From Chaunax sp. Z400 (taxonomy: Eukaryota > Chordata > Actinopteri > Lophiiformes > Chaunacidae), in contig CM075189.1 of the NCBI GenBank assembly GCA_037577475.1, positions 16,903,839 to 16,967,838 on the forward strand: a DNA stretch of 64,000 nucleotides, given 5' to 3'. Within the stretch, counting starts at the first letter, position 1. The number at the start of each line of letters is the position of its first letter. Made by a program: the position numbers and the translations under genes. Of this stretch, positions 38,560 to 50,800 are shown one piece after another. Under the pieces are notes generated by a model, which searched no databases, was not told the DNA's origin, and was given only the letters and a program-made list of their open reading frames with translations.

Positions 38560-38955
38560 GAAGGCGGCATGACGTCGTTTACAGTGACCAATCGTGAAAC
38601 GGCTTTCCTCCTCTCTGGACCAATAGCAGGTGACGAGGAGTGCCTGTCAGTCACAGGTGAGGTGGATGTTAAAAAATATTGGGTGAAAAGGGCCAGAGAG
38701 TGGAATGAGCCCGTGCTGATGGCAGAGCTATGCGGAGGAGAAACATCGCGTTTGCGGATATAGCAGAAAGATTCCACGGCTTCTCCCGCGGGGATGCAAC
38801 CAGGAACGGTGGGAAAAAGTTAAGCGACAGCAGCGCTCCACGGAGAGGAGTTGCCTAAAATGTGGATGAACTGATATTTCCTCCTCTATCTGGCCTGTTT
38901 AATTACTCAACTCGAACAGCTCCGTTTTTTTTTGTGTGTTTTTTTTTTTTTGAAG
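38560..38955 (+). promoter_or_regulatory. nkx3-2 promoter and 5' UTR region
   Basis: A CRE-like TGACGTCG lies at about 38570-38577. Two CCAAT boxes start at 38588 and 38620 (32 bp apart). GC content rises locally compared with the flanks. A TATA-like AAAATATT at about 38674 is possible. A long T tract precedes the start codon at 38956. The transcription start was not determined. Confidence 0.45.
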
Positions 38956-40511
38956 ATGGCCGTTCGTGGCAACTCCCTGATGCCTTTCTCAATCCAGGCT
39001 ATCCTGAACAAAAAGGACGACAGCCGACACTTAACAGATTTGGACATGTGCTTCTCCAAGACGGCGTGCTGGAAAATATTTGGTGAAATGAATGGCGGGT
39101 CTCGGGGAGATGATGGTGAGTCTTTTGAGCCGACGGACCAGAAAAGCTACGACTCGGATTCGGGACTTAGCGATGACAACGACAGCAAGACTGCGGCTGT
39201 GTGCAAATCAGAGAAAGATGGAGACCCCGCGTCGGATGTACCGGAGGAAAGTTTGCAAGAGACGGACCATGAGTCTGCTAATGCGGAAAACGCAAAGAGT
39301 GACAGTGAGCCCAACAACGCTACGGGTAAGTTAACACAATCCGCGCACAGAGCAAAAAACAAAGAGTGGCTTTTTTAAATGGCGCAATAAGGACACCATG
39401 AAATACATGGCTTTAAAACAGACACGCCTGACTTAACAGAGCACCTACTTTTAATAGTTCAGTTTGATATCGCTGGCATAGTTTTCCAGAATCACAAAGA
39501 GTTCCCTGATTGTGTTATCGTTGGGTATATCAGGCCTATTTGCAATATCTCTACACTCCTTTACGCACGAATTGTCTCAGGTTTACGCACAGTTTTTTAT
39601 TGGGTAACCTCGGTCATATGAATGTTGTTACTATGATGTGTTCACGGGAGTCCTCAAGGACTCTGAATTGATACGATTTAACTTTGGAGAAAATGAGAAA
39701 ATTCCAAGAAACTGAAGGTTAATTGAAATAGATTTTGAAGAAGTAAAACTTGTACTAAACATCGACACACTAGCTGTTAAAGCCCGAATGCAAAGTGTGA
39801 TGAGACGTTTTACACCCAGGGATCCACAACAACCTCAGACAACTTCGTGCCAATTCTTTTCTATCATCTAAACGAGAAAATCGAAACACCACTGTGTGAA
39901 AGTGTACACACTTCTTTGAATTTTATATTTTCCTTTTTGTTTTATCAGTTCCATCTATTAAAAAAAAAAAAGAAGCTGCCCCAAGCTCACTGGAAATCAG
40001 CACGTGCATTTTGCAGTCGTAGTAAAAATAACAAACTTGTGCAGGAACTCATTTGCATGTTACATCTTCGTGTCTCCCTCTGTCAGACTCCAGCACCCTG
40101 GATGAGAAGAACCAGGATCAGCCTAAACAGCGTAAAAAGCGCTCCAGGGCCGCCTTTTCTCACGCGCAGGTCTTCGAGCTGGAGCGCCGCTTCAACCACC
40201 AGCGGTACCTGTCCGGGCCGGAGCGCGCGGACCTGGCGGCCTCCCTGAAACTCACAGAGACTCAGGTCAAGATCTGGTTCCAGAACCGCCGGTACAAGAC
40301 GAAACGCCGTCAGATGGCTGCCGATCTGATGGCGTCGACCCCGGCTGCCAAGAAGGTGGCGGTTAAAGTTTTGGTGCGTGACGACCAGAGACAGTACAGC
40401 CCGGGAGAGATCCTCCGGCCCCCGCTGCTCTCCCTGCAGCCGTCCTACTATTACCCCTACGCGTACTGCCTCCCTGCATGGACACTCTCTGCTTGTGCGG
40501 GGAATCAGTGA
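38956..40511 (+). CDS. nkx3-2: NK3 homeobox 2 transcription factor (bapx1)
   Basis: CDS join(38956-39325, 40087-40511), 264 residues plus stop. The N-terminus MAVRGNSLMPFSIQAILNKK carries the EH1/TN repressor motif FSIQAIL (residues 11-17), which recruits Groucho/TLE. An acidic serine-rich linker follows, with DSDSGLSDDNDS. The homeodomain spans residues 140-199, with W187, N190 and the NK-class tyrosine at homeodomain position 54 (Y193; WFQNRRYKTKRR). The NK-specific segment VAVKVLVRDD (about 214-223) and the tyrosine-rich end (SYYYPYAYCLPAW) complete the NKX3-2 pattern. Known role: a repressor that acts in chondrogenesis and in patterning of the jaw joint, vertebral column and visceral organs such as spleen and stomach. 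It lies between bod1l1 and rab28 as in human. The start was chosen for its match to the family N-terminus; the upstream in-frame sequence is a T tract without ATG. Confidence 0.98.
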
Positions 40512-40816
40512 TAACCCGGTGACTGTATTTATTCATTTTTGTTTTATTATTTTGCTCCCAGGAAAGCAAACTAACTATAGGCCCATGTATTTTTCTGACA
40601 AGAGGAGGGGACCTGAGGGAACTGTAATCTGCTCAGCATCTCCGACTGAAATGACTCATGGTGAATTGTCCAGGGAAGCCCTGAGGTTCACAACCTTTTT
40701 TTTTCTTTCTTCCACATCCTCAAGTACTTAAAACGACTCCTTATGTCATGTAAGAGTTTTTTTTTTCCTCGAGGAACCCCATTGAAGAAGATATTTCTCC
40801 CGATTTAGGCAATAAA
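40512..40816 (+). other. nkx3-2 3' UTR
   Basis: A short 3' UTR ends with AATAAA at 40811-40816. A long minus-strand open frame (40805-41371) starting near here has no recognisable domain and is not called a gene. Confidence 0.65.
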
Positions 40817-43800
40817 ATCATAAATGTCTGAAATGTTAGAAGAGCGGGGAGACTGTACCAAAATGTCAGTATATTTGAGGAGTAACACAGTAACATTAAA
40901 AAAAGTATTCGCTTTACTCTGGATCCCCTCAAGGACCTCTGAAGCCCCCACCTTGAGAGCTGGCGGCCTATAGACTGAAAATGTCACCTTATATGATGGT
41001 TTATATTTTACATGCGCCTTCCTACCTCTGCAGTGATTGGAAATAGGCATATTCCATTGACTCTTCACATAAATGTCTCTGTTACAGGTTGTATTTTTTC
41101 TTGCTGTGTTTGTAAAGGTAAGATATATGAGCACTTTTGAGCATATACGTTTCATTATTTCAATGTTAGAATACATTGTAGTGTGAGCATGTACTTGTGA
41201 GACTGAGAAGAGGCGGTTTATTGTGTTACTGACCCGAAAGGGATCGTGTGGTATAGGAAGCGGGCGCAAACAGACCAACCAATTCAAATGTACATGTGTT
41301 ATTTGTGTTAAATGACTGTTTAGATCGAAAAACATTAAAAGATACCAGGCATTACCATCATTTGGAGGCAATTTTATTTAAATGTTTTTTTAAAATTAAT
41401 GTTGGGGAAGATATATTTTTCTACTTAAATAACAATACAGCGAATTTTACTGAAGAATCAGACGTAATAACAAAGTTGCTATTAAACGATACTCTGAGCA
41501 GTTAATTGGACAATCGATGACTGACTGGCTAAAACATTAAATACACATCACAATATAACTAAATATTTTAACGCAGCTACAACTTGCGTTTTACAAGCCT
41601 TGCTTTACTGAACAGACGGATACACTCACAATGGTTGCGCTCTTTTAACAGAATCTCAAAGTCGAAATAAATAAAAATTGGTCCACATATAAGACTGGAA
41701 TTGATTGTGAATACTTTTGACAGCTTTTAGGGAGAAGAAACAAATCCTAATAAAACAGGAATAGGCAAATATGCAATGATATCAACGCGTTTATACGAAC
41801 TTTCATTTTCAATCAGCGTTCTTTGTCATTTTTCTTGTGAAATTGTAAAAAGCGTTTCCGGAAAGCCCTAAACCTATTATGCTCGTGCTTCACACCCTTA
41901 GGTGTCATCTGGGCAACGATGACATCTTCCCAAAAACACCTGTCAAACAATGATGAATAGCTCCGTGATTCCTGGACAGGGTAAACTGACAGCTACCTTT
42001 AGGGCTGCATGTCAACACGAAGAGAGGAGTATTCCGGGGTTAAGGAGGCTCATGTCACTGCGGTGAAAGAACACACACTGTGCCAGTGTCTTTTATTTCA
42101 GACAGGAACAATACTTCAAGTTTGTCCTCCTAATTTTAGGCCTAATGCTGGAATGAAAGTATTACGGGAGTACTTTCATATGTTATCCTGTCTCCAGTAA
42201 CAGCCTGAATGTTAAGTTAGGGTCAGCAGGAAGCTTCCGTACATCAGCAATCCGTCTTTGGCCTTATACCTAAATCCCTTGCAGTACTCGCCCAGCCTGA
42301 TGCGTTTTTCAAATCAGGAATTAAAGATATTATTTGTAGTTTAAACTGATACGACTGACAGATCAGCGCGGAGATGAGACAGATAAGACATATATGACCA
42401 AGAAATCACTGACACTGCGCTTTTACGCACTGCACATAAGCCTATATTCACCATTACCCTTTTTTGTTTGTTTAGGTTATGTGCAGGAATTTGGTTGATC
42501 AGTGCCCTATCCACATTTGGTGAAAACAGCCCTTGAATGGCGCCTAGGTTTATATACAACCTGATCTCCTTGATGCAGGTATAAGCGCCACTCGTGGCCA
42601 TCTCCAGCGGCATTGATGCTCCTCATTGGCTGCTCTGATTCTTAAAGGGCATTGAGGGATACTGAGGAGTGGACCGTCCCACATAACTCCCTTTCATACC
42701 TGCATATGGAGATATCTGATATAGAGGGACGTATCGCGGCTGTCTTCCCTTTCATCCTGCGATGGTGAAATGAAAACACCCACATCAGTGTGCATCAAAC
42801 CTATTTCAGGTTCTCCCCGTTTTTTTTCCAAATAAGTTTAGACCGTGGGAATTATAGGTTACTTATTGTGGTTATTAATTGTGGCTACGTTGGTTATTTC
42901 AAGGAAAAAAAAATCAGATTTAGAGGGGAAGTACCCCAGAAAAGAAGTATGTTATTTCCATTTCTAAATCTAAATCGCACATTACGCACCATAATTAACT
43001 TTACGCACAAGTACATTGTTGTCCACAGAAGACTAACTCTTTGTAGAGTATTATTATAATTTTTTGGGGGGTCTTTTCTGTACCCTGAGCAATGTGTGGA
43101 GTTTTGGAATTATTTGCTGCAATTTTTTTTCTCAACAGATATTCTGTTCATCCCCACAGTCATTTCCATATTAATTCTTTGGTATTTAGCTTATCTTGTA
43201 ATTTCTGTTGCAATTACAAATTATGGGCATTTCTTTTGGCGTAGGCTGATCTGCGCAAGAAAGTCAAGGACAATTCATTCACTTGCTCTTTGCGTTTGTA
43301 CTAATTATTTTAATTTGCAGAAAGTCTCTCCAGGTGCTCTTGATGATAGAAAATTGGCACTTAATGTACATTACTTGACACGATATAGGCCCCCGAGCTC
43401 TAACCGAAGTGAAGGCTATTTGTTATGACTTAACAAATAGGCCGATTTAGGAACAGGTAGGCTACTGCTGAGTCCCGGTGTAATTTTTTTTTTACTTAAC
43501 GGGTTGTATTTGCGTATTTTTGTGGCGGAGCGACCACAGAATAAGTCATCCTTTGGAAGAAAAATACGCCTATGCCTCCTTTAAATGTCACAGCAGTTAA
43601 CGGTTCACCACAAAATGACTCTGTAAAAAATGTCAGTATGACAAAGCGTTTCATCCAAGTCATGTTTTGATTGTTTAAATATGTCTCAATTAAACTTTGT
43701 TGAAAAAGTTAACATTTATAAGCCCACATTAGGCTGAAAATTCTATTAGCCGCAAGGTTTATTTGTAAGCCTATACAATAAATCAATAATTAAAGATATT

Positions 43801-45849
43801 TGTTTTGCATAGTTATCAGGAATAGATATCTTTATTTTAATTTAGATATAAGCCTAGGCTTAATTGACCGGATTGCGCGTAATTAAAAAAAAAAGATTAA
43901 GTTACAGACTATAAGATGTAAAAGAAAAAGTAGCCTATAAGCTCGTGCTCACATTTTCATTTGTTTTAATAGGCCTAATAAGTGTTTGGCTTATTTTGCA
44001 CAACAACCAAATAAATAGTACATGTTGACTAATGCCTTACTGTTCAGTCAACATTTTGCTCCTGTACATTTAGTTCCAGCCCATAAGGTCTTTAGATCTA
44101 TTTGCATAAATGTTATTCATCAATATTTTAAGAGGGGAGGCTGCGCAAACTGAAAAACCAAAAAGGTCAGAAGAAAATCTCAGTTGAGCAACACTGGTCG
44201 TTTCCGTGTCTCACATAGACCTACTGATAATTTTACAATCAACATGATCACAAACGACTGTAGATTTTCCATTAAATAAACACAACTGATTCATTTTCTT
44301 GGTTTCGGTGCGTTTTCGTGGGATAAGTGAAGCTAGAAAGTTGCCAGGGTAAATTCCCCCCTCCGTCCTTCATTGATTTATATCAAGGGCTAATATATTT
44401 ACCGCTAATCCTAGTTAATTAAGTGGATCGAACACAATCTGCATCCATGCGAGAAGCTACAGGACAAACCAGAGAAATGATTTTTTTAAATTCTTTTTTA
44501 TTGGCAGATATTTTTTCAGCTGCTGTCTCGCAGCAGCTCGGCCTTGATCATTTCTACCTAAAAACAATTAGAGTAAATTTCCCTCCAAAGCCTTCTAGTG
44601 GGAAGCTGTCAATCACACCCTCATCTGGTATACGCCTTCCTGACAGTCACTGCCACCTGCTTCAAAGTGGCCCAGGTGCAAATTCCTGTTTTTCCCTCAT
44701 GTTACAGCGACATCCTTCTCCTGCAGTGAAAAGCAAGTGTGAAAGACGAGGACCAATTCAACCTTTGGCTTGTGGCTCACATTCTTGAGAAATATTAGAA
44801 AACACTAAACAGGATGAAGTAAACCAGGGATAAAAACAAAGTCCCACCACTATCACTAAACATAACAGCCCATGCAGGCACAAACTTTTTGTCTGCATGA
44901 ATTATGCTTGGTCTACTCGTGCTTATAAATTGCTCAATCTCACTTCAGCTAAGCTACAGCTCAGACAGTTGAGAGAAGGTTGCACAATGAGATATTCCTC
45001 CTGGAAATGCTTTTGTGTTCAGTTCTGCAGGTAGATAAACTCTTTTTACGGTAAAATGATTTCAGTCACAATTCTCGACACAAAATTTAAGACATGCAAT
45101 TATTGATTTTGTTTTATTTTTACGTCAGCCTATTGTTCTTGGTGTATATTTAAAAAGGATTCTGTTAAGTGCACTGCATGTTTTTCTGTTCTATTCTTCT
45201 GGATTACAAAAAAACAGAGGCACGCACAATGATTAAAAAAAAAGAATGAAGTTCTTGTTTCATGCAGATGTGTTCAACAGATTTCACCTTGAATCATAAC
45301 TAAGTACATTTGCTCCAAGTGAGACTACAATTTGTTTCTATTTATATTAAGAATTGAAACTTACACCAGATACACCAGGGAGAAAAGTCACAAAAGAAAT
45401 GTTTCACAGTGTTCTGTTTTGTCCCAATGCCCGAGACAATAATGGTCGTACTTTATTTGTGGGGGATGACATTTATGCTTGTGCATGCGGGATGAGATGA
45501 TAATAAGATAAGATGACAACTGGAAGATAAGTACAACTGTGTCTTGGAAGTACATCGTAAATCATCGGCATTACAGATACATTAAAATGGTTTTCCAGGT
45601 AATAGAAAAAAATGTATATCCCTAATGCTTATATTGTATTAAATTGATTTATGTGTACTAGTGGAAGAAGTGTATTACTACTAAAATAGAAGATAATTCC
45701 AGATAATATAATGAACATATTATGTGGAGACACTGTGTACGAAGGCGTGTGTGTATGAGAGAGAGAAAGAATGAGGTAAAACAGACAGAGAGAAAAGATA
45801 AATAAATGATCATTTATAAAGCAATTATTTTAGATGTTAAATAAGACAT
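40817..45849. other. Gene-free downstream flank of nkx3-2
   Basis: This stretch has no coding exon. Two complex non-repetitive segments look like enhancer candidates: 42480-42700 and 44080-44760. The latter has an exact octamer ATTTGCAT at 44100-44107 and an NKX3-2-type site at 44419-44427. The remainder is AT-rich with mononucleotide runs. Confidence 0.4.
44419..44427 (+). promoter_or_regulatory. NKX3-2-type binding motif
   Basis: TTAAGTGGA is the reverse complement of TCCACTTAA and differs from the NKX3-2 consensus ACCACTTAA at one base. It is about 3.9 kb downstream of nkx3-2. Single short motifs occur by chance, so this is weak on its own. Confidence 0.25.
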
Positions 45850-45927
45850 TAATCGTAGAAGTAGATCCTTGAGATCCTACCATACTAGTCTATAAAAATA
45901 CTGCATTACTCTCAGAATGTCATCAGT

Positions 45928-46236
45928 CAGTGGCCACTTTATTACATGTACCCACAAACTAAAGCAATCAATACATCAGCTCTGTCACACATTATACCTT
46001 CACAAAGATTGTAATGACCAGCTTTTGTTCAAACCGTCAGGAGGTGTTAAGTCAACTGAGGCCACTGTTAACATTACTGCAAACTACAAACTCAGTAATA
46101 AACATATAGTCAATACCCCCTGACAGGGGCAATCAAAACTGAACCTTGTAATCTTTGTAAAGGTAGATTTTTATGGCTGAGCTGCTGTTTTGGGTCACAA
46201 TAGATCTAACAGGTGTAGCTATTATAGTTGCCACTG
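45928..46236. mobile_element. 309-bp terminal-inverted-repeat element
   Basis: It starts CAGTGGCCACTTTATTAC and ends so that the reverse complement reads CAGTGGCAACTATAATAG, a short imperfect terminal inverted repeat. No coding capacity. The start resembles a common vertebrate element opening CAGTGGCCACTTTATTAGGT. No clear target duplication. Confidence 0.5.
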
Positions 46237-46373
46237 AGAATATAATATTGGATTATCGTTACTGATCCACGAACGTGCAAGTAGTATTTTAATGTTGCGT
46301 GTGGTTGGGGTGAAGCTTGCTCAACATCACTCTTCAGTGACAGATTACACAGTTGAGAAAAGGTTGTGTACAG

Positions 46374-46649
46374 CAGTGATTTTCAAAGTGTGGTCCAGGG
46401 ACCCCCGGGGGGTCTAAAAGAGGCTTCCAGGGTGCGAGCAAACCTGTACATAATTTCTCTCACTATAATACCATCCATAAATAACAAATTAGCAGATCGT
46501 ATGACTATTTTGGTCATGGGTTTTATACACTGGAATAAAACATCTTAAAGGAAAATTCATATCAGATGGGGGGGACAAGCTAACTATCCATGCAGGTCTA
46601 ATTTGTGTCAGTTCAGGGGTCCTTGACATGAAAAAATTGGGAACCACTG
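46374..46649. mobile_element. 276-bp hAT-type MITE
   Basis: It begins CAGTGATTTTCAAAGTGTGG and ends AATTGGGAACCACTG. The right end reverse-complemented reads CAGTGGTTCCCAATT, a typical hAT terminus. GGGACCCC near the left and GGGGTCC near the right also mirror. It has no coding capacity, and no exact 8-bp target duplication was found. Confidence 0.65.
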
Positions 46650-46740
46650 ATACAATGTGAAGTTGTAAACTTTGATTTTGCAAAGTAACTAAAGCTGTCA
46701 AAAAAGTAGAGTTGCAAAAGGTCAAAAATAAGAATATAGA

Positions 46741-47440
46741 CATGGGCGTTGCTATACATAAAGGTCTACTGGGGCCCAAGCCCTCATTACTCAAATCACA
46801 ATTTTTTTCTTGAATGCCTGCTCTGTGTATGAAATGTGCTGTACAATGTGCTATACCAACTATCCTTGCTTATCCCACTATTACTGCTACTGCCATACTG
46901 CAGTGCTGCTGCAGCTGAAAATGAAACAACCACTGGCAAAGGTAAAAAATATGGAGATCTCAATCCTCTATCAATTTAATTATATTATGAACATCCTCAA
47001 CATGTTTTATAGAATAAAGGCATACCCTGTATATGTAAATAGTAACAAAACATGACTCAAGTTATTAAACTGTTGTAAATTTGTTTCTACAATTCTACAA
47101 TAACAATAATTAATTAAAACAATTTCAGAGCAAAGAGCATTTGAAGCAAACAATCATTTCAAGACCAAGTCAGCAATTTCAAGTAAGGTATAAACACATA
47201 ATGTAAAAGTAAACAAAGTATTCCCCAGCAGTTTTAGAGTGCATTCATGTCAAACACTAAGTCCAAACTGAGTTGGTTCATTTCGTGAGCATTAAGCTGC
47301 TTTGACACATTACTTTGACATTGTGGATTACTTATTATTTACTTTCGTGTTAATATCAATCTCAATTCATACACTGCCAATTATAAGAGCTTATAGCGCC
47401 TGGTATAGATGTAAAGTAGAACTACCCTACTTTGACCTTT
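46741..47440. other. Intergenic DNA before rab28
   Basis: AT-rich sequence with short open frames only. No repeat or gene recognised. It grades into the rab28 promoter at about 47.4 kb. Confidence 0.4.
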
Positions 47441-47454
47441 GTAGCCATAGCAAC
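47441..47454 (+). promoter_or_regulatory. RFX X-box upstream of rab28
   Basis: GTAGCCATAGCAAC is a full symmetrical X-box (GTNRCC-AT-RGNAAC type) about 400 bp before the rab28 start codon. Established knowledge: RFX factors bind X-boxes in promoters of ciliary genes, and RAB28 is a cilium/photoreceptor GTPase. CRE-like CGTCAC repeats (about 47461-47476) and a reverse CCAAT box (ATTGG at about 47503-47507) follow directly. Confidence 0.6.
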
Positions 47455-47849
47455 GATAACGCGTCACATACGTCACACACGGACGCAACCACAACGCCGG
47501 TGATTGGGTTTCCGGGTTGAACTTTTCCTGCGAAGGCAAATGGTTTTGAGGCGATACTGAAAATATTTGCCAAGTGAGATACTAAGTGGTCTTTTCTGAC
47601 TTGTTTTCGGCTACTTTTACTCCCGTTAATAAACAAAAAAAAAGAAGTGTGTGTCGAGGAGGCAGTGAGTGAATGGCTCATGCCGAGCGGAGCAGCAGTG
47701 TTAGTAGAATCAAAATGGCGTCTCCTTGCCCACTCCTCCATTGCTCTCTAATCCAGCTGTAATTAGCCTGATAACCAGACTCGGCAAACTGTGACTATTT
47801 CCTGGTGCTTCGGTTTTACACAGACACAGTCGGGGCACAGTTTATCGTT
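47455..47849 (+). promoter_or_regulatory. rab28 promoter and 5' UTR region
   Basis: This GC-richer interval contains CRE-like half-sites, a reverse CCAAT box, and a YY1-like AAAATGGCG near 47712. There is no TATA box in an obvious place. It reads directly into the rab28 start at 47850. Confidence 0.5.
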
Positions 47850-50800
47850 ATGTCGGACTCGGAGGAGGACAGCCAGGACAGGCAGCTTAAAATTGTTGTG
47901 ATTGGAGACGGTGCTTGTGGTAAGGTGAGACCATCACAGAGACACATATGAATTTATCCCACTGTTCACATCCTGACGCTGCACACTCTTCCCTGTGTCC
48001 ATGACGACAGACGCTAATATAGCTACTATGGCTATTAGCTAACAACAACCACAAAAACACAAATTAATGGGATACAAATAACACCATACGTTTATATACA
48101 CGATTGTAGCGTTGGGAAGCTCTTTCCTCATAACGCCGCAGTGTATTTTTTTGCTTAGTCTTGTGGTGTACGCGTTTAAAGGGAAAAAGCCTAACTAACT
48201 TGAAGTAGAGCTCATATTCGTTGGCTGTAAATGATAAAGTATTGCATTAGCGTCATACGTTTTGATATTGAATCCTTTATTTAGACAAGGGGTCTCACTG
48301 AGGTCTGGATCTCCTTTTCAAGAGAGACCTGTCTACAGTAAAATAACGTATATATATAGTTTAAACATGGACAGAAACAACGATAATTCATGCATTATCA
48401 CAATTTAGTAAAACGACTACAAGTGCGATTGCAATTACACAAGTACGACCTTTGAAAACATTCACATGAAATAAAAGAACATAGCTTCATAAGTTTTTGA
48501 AGCTTAATCCATTTGTATGCAGCCTAATATTTGATCGTTTTTCAGTGTCCTGTGATCTGATACTGCATTTAAATTCAACCAGAGAGTAACAGAGGTGACT
48601 GTGTAGTTTTGGGAGTATGACCTTATAAATAAACAACATGCATTGCTGCTCCCTTTTATTTGTTAGAGGACCATCCCACCGTTTTCATATTGGGTACTAA
48701 TTGTTGAAATTGACTCATCAATTAATTTCTTAATCGTTGCAGCTTCATAAGTTTATGTAATGATGCCCAGATATCCAGCTTTTGAAGACAATGTCCATTC
48801 TTGTAATTGCCACAGTACAATATAAATATACTATATGAACATTTCTCCCTGTTAGGACTGTAAGTTCAGCATGAATTATGATAGCTGCCTAACACAATAT
48901 TTTTTATTTTTTTTATTTTATACCTGAGCATTCTGCCTCAGCAACTGCTTCAAAAGTGACTCATTAGCATTGGGAGCCTTATGTGTATTAATATTACTGT
49001 TGTCAATAGTAAAAGGCATAGGTAGGGAGAGGTTGACACTGCTTTTGTAAATTAATTGTCAAAATGGTCATTTACAGATTATTAAAGTCATTCTAAGGAC
49101 AATATCACAGCAAGTCTCTGTAATGGTTTAATGCCCAAAAGTGACATGGCATTATCCCTGAGCACAAAGTTGAGCTGCTAGTGAATCTCCCAAAACTGGC
49201 AACATGTGCATTTACATATTACATAATGAATGCTTGAGGTTGCCCATCCACACTGATCCTGGGTTGAGGACGAGGGTGTTCATCCTAGTCAGAACTAGAG
49301 ATGGCTAGATTACTGATAGAGGGAGAGCACCGCATGAGAAAGCAAGCAAGACTGTGGACATGGACGAATAAGGATTCTGAAATAGCAACGTGGACTGAAA
49401 ATAGCAACTTAAGTGACTCTGTGTCAGTCTGTAATAACTGTGTGGCAAAGAAATGATGAATGTTAGGAAGGCAAACAAATCACGCAGCGCAGTACATGCT
49501 TTTAGTCAAAATGAAAACGTTTTTTTGTTGTTTTTTTTAACTTCTGTTTGTCTTGAAAATCTAGTGACCTATTTTACAATGTTGATGAGCATATGTGGTT
49601 TGCATCAACATACATTCGTACAAGTGAATCAGCAAACTTATTTCACCAGTGATGTATAGCGTTTTAACTTTTATGAAAACTTAGGTTGCCGCATTAAACA
49701 GACTATAAATAACGCACATACTTTACATATCACATGCAAGGAAAATGTATAATATCAACTTATAGTAGTTTGTTCAAATAAAATACTTTGTTTTGAATAG
49801 GAGGTATAGCTAAATGATGAATGTTCACAGTCCTCACATTTGGTGTACACTTCAGGGCTGCAGCTATTGCTCAGTGAATGCTGCACTTTCAGTACCACTG
49901 AGAATGACAGTTACTTAGCTCTGGCTCTTGTAGTTTGGTTGTTGTTTCCAGCAATATTCTGCTCCTTCTCCTGCGGTCAAGGACCTGCGTATTCTCAAAA
50001 GTGAGGCCCCATAGAAGAAAATTATGTCTGGACAGTCCATATGAAAAATGTAATGTGTTTTCTCGTTTGATAGAATAAAATAACAACAGGAAAAGAGTCA
50101 TTTGCGGAGACTTTATTATATGAATGTCTGCAATGTATACATTTTGTCATCGCATTGTGTCCCTATTTGCTTCATCGACACAAGTTTTAGGACTACTGTT
50201 TCCCCCCCGTTCTCTTTTGAAACCAGTGGACTGAATCATTAGTCCGTTAAAATAAATTCAAATATGTAGATTAAAAAGGTCTGACTTTCATCCACTAAAG
50301 GGATCCCCCCCCCGGTCTCACCAAAGACTTATTTGTTGCAAAGCATGGAGGTTGTCATGACAATTCAGCAATGTTTTTTTTTTTTCTTCACTGCATCTCA
50401 AATCCCCAGATGAATGAGTGTAAATGTAAGGCAGGGATGTCAAGTGCTTTTCAGCTACACATTCCCTTTCGTAACTAATCTCTCCTTCCTCTGGGAGAAA
50501 GAAAATGAATGTAGCAGTAATGGTGCGACCAATGAGAAAATGAATGTTCTCATTCTGGAAAGTTGACATTTTCTTTTGGGGGAGGAGGGGCAGAGAACAC
50601 ACACAACTCAGTTCCCAGTAGATACGCTACATTAATAACCCTCCTCACACTGCTGCCAGGTGTCAGCTCGTCACTGTCTGAATGACTTACCTGCTTGTCT
50701 GTTTTGGGCAGAAAAAAAAAAGAGCCCTGCCCCCCATTTTGAGCGGGCACCACTGACTGACATCTTGAATGCTGTTTCCGCCCTTATTAATGTCAATTTG

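Larger units (their letters stand above)
45850..46740 (+). mobile_element. hAT-like MITE, second copy, interrupted twice
   Basis: Pieces of the family seen at 29983-30380 appear in order: AGATCCT and AAAAATACTGCATTACT (about 45865-45912), then ATTATCGTTACTGATCCACG and TATTTTAATGTTGCG (about 46252-46300), then GCAAAGTAACTAAAGCTGTC (about 46680-46700). Between them lie two other elements with their own inverted ends (45928-46236 and 46374-46649). Confidence 0.6.

Noticed and set aside
38932..38955. Upstream extension of nkx3-2
   Set aside because: The in-frame upstream codons are a T tract without an ATG. The family N-terminus begins at the ATG at 38956.
40805..41371. 188-codon open frame on the minus strand after nkx3-2
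   Set aside because: No recognisable domain or supporting splice or start features. It overlaps the nkx3-2 poly(A) signal and has the codon composition of AT-rich noncoding DNA.
44423..44788. 121-codon open frame on the plus strand
   Set aside because: No domain or Kozak-like start was recognised; the segment is better explained as a noncoding regulatory candidate.
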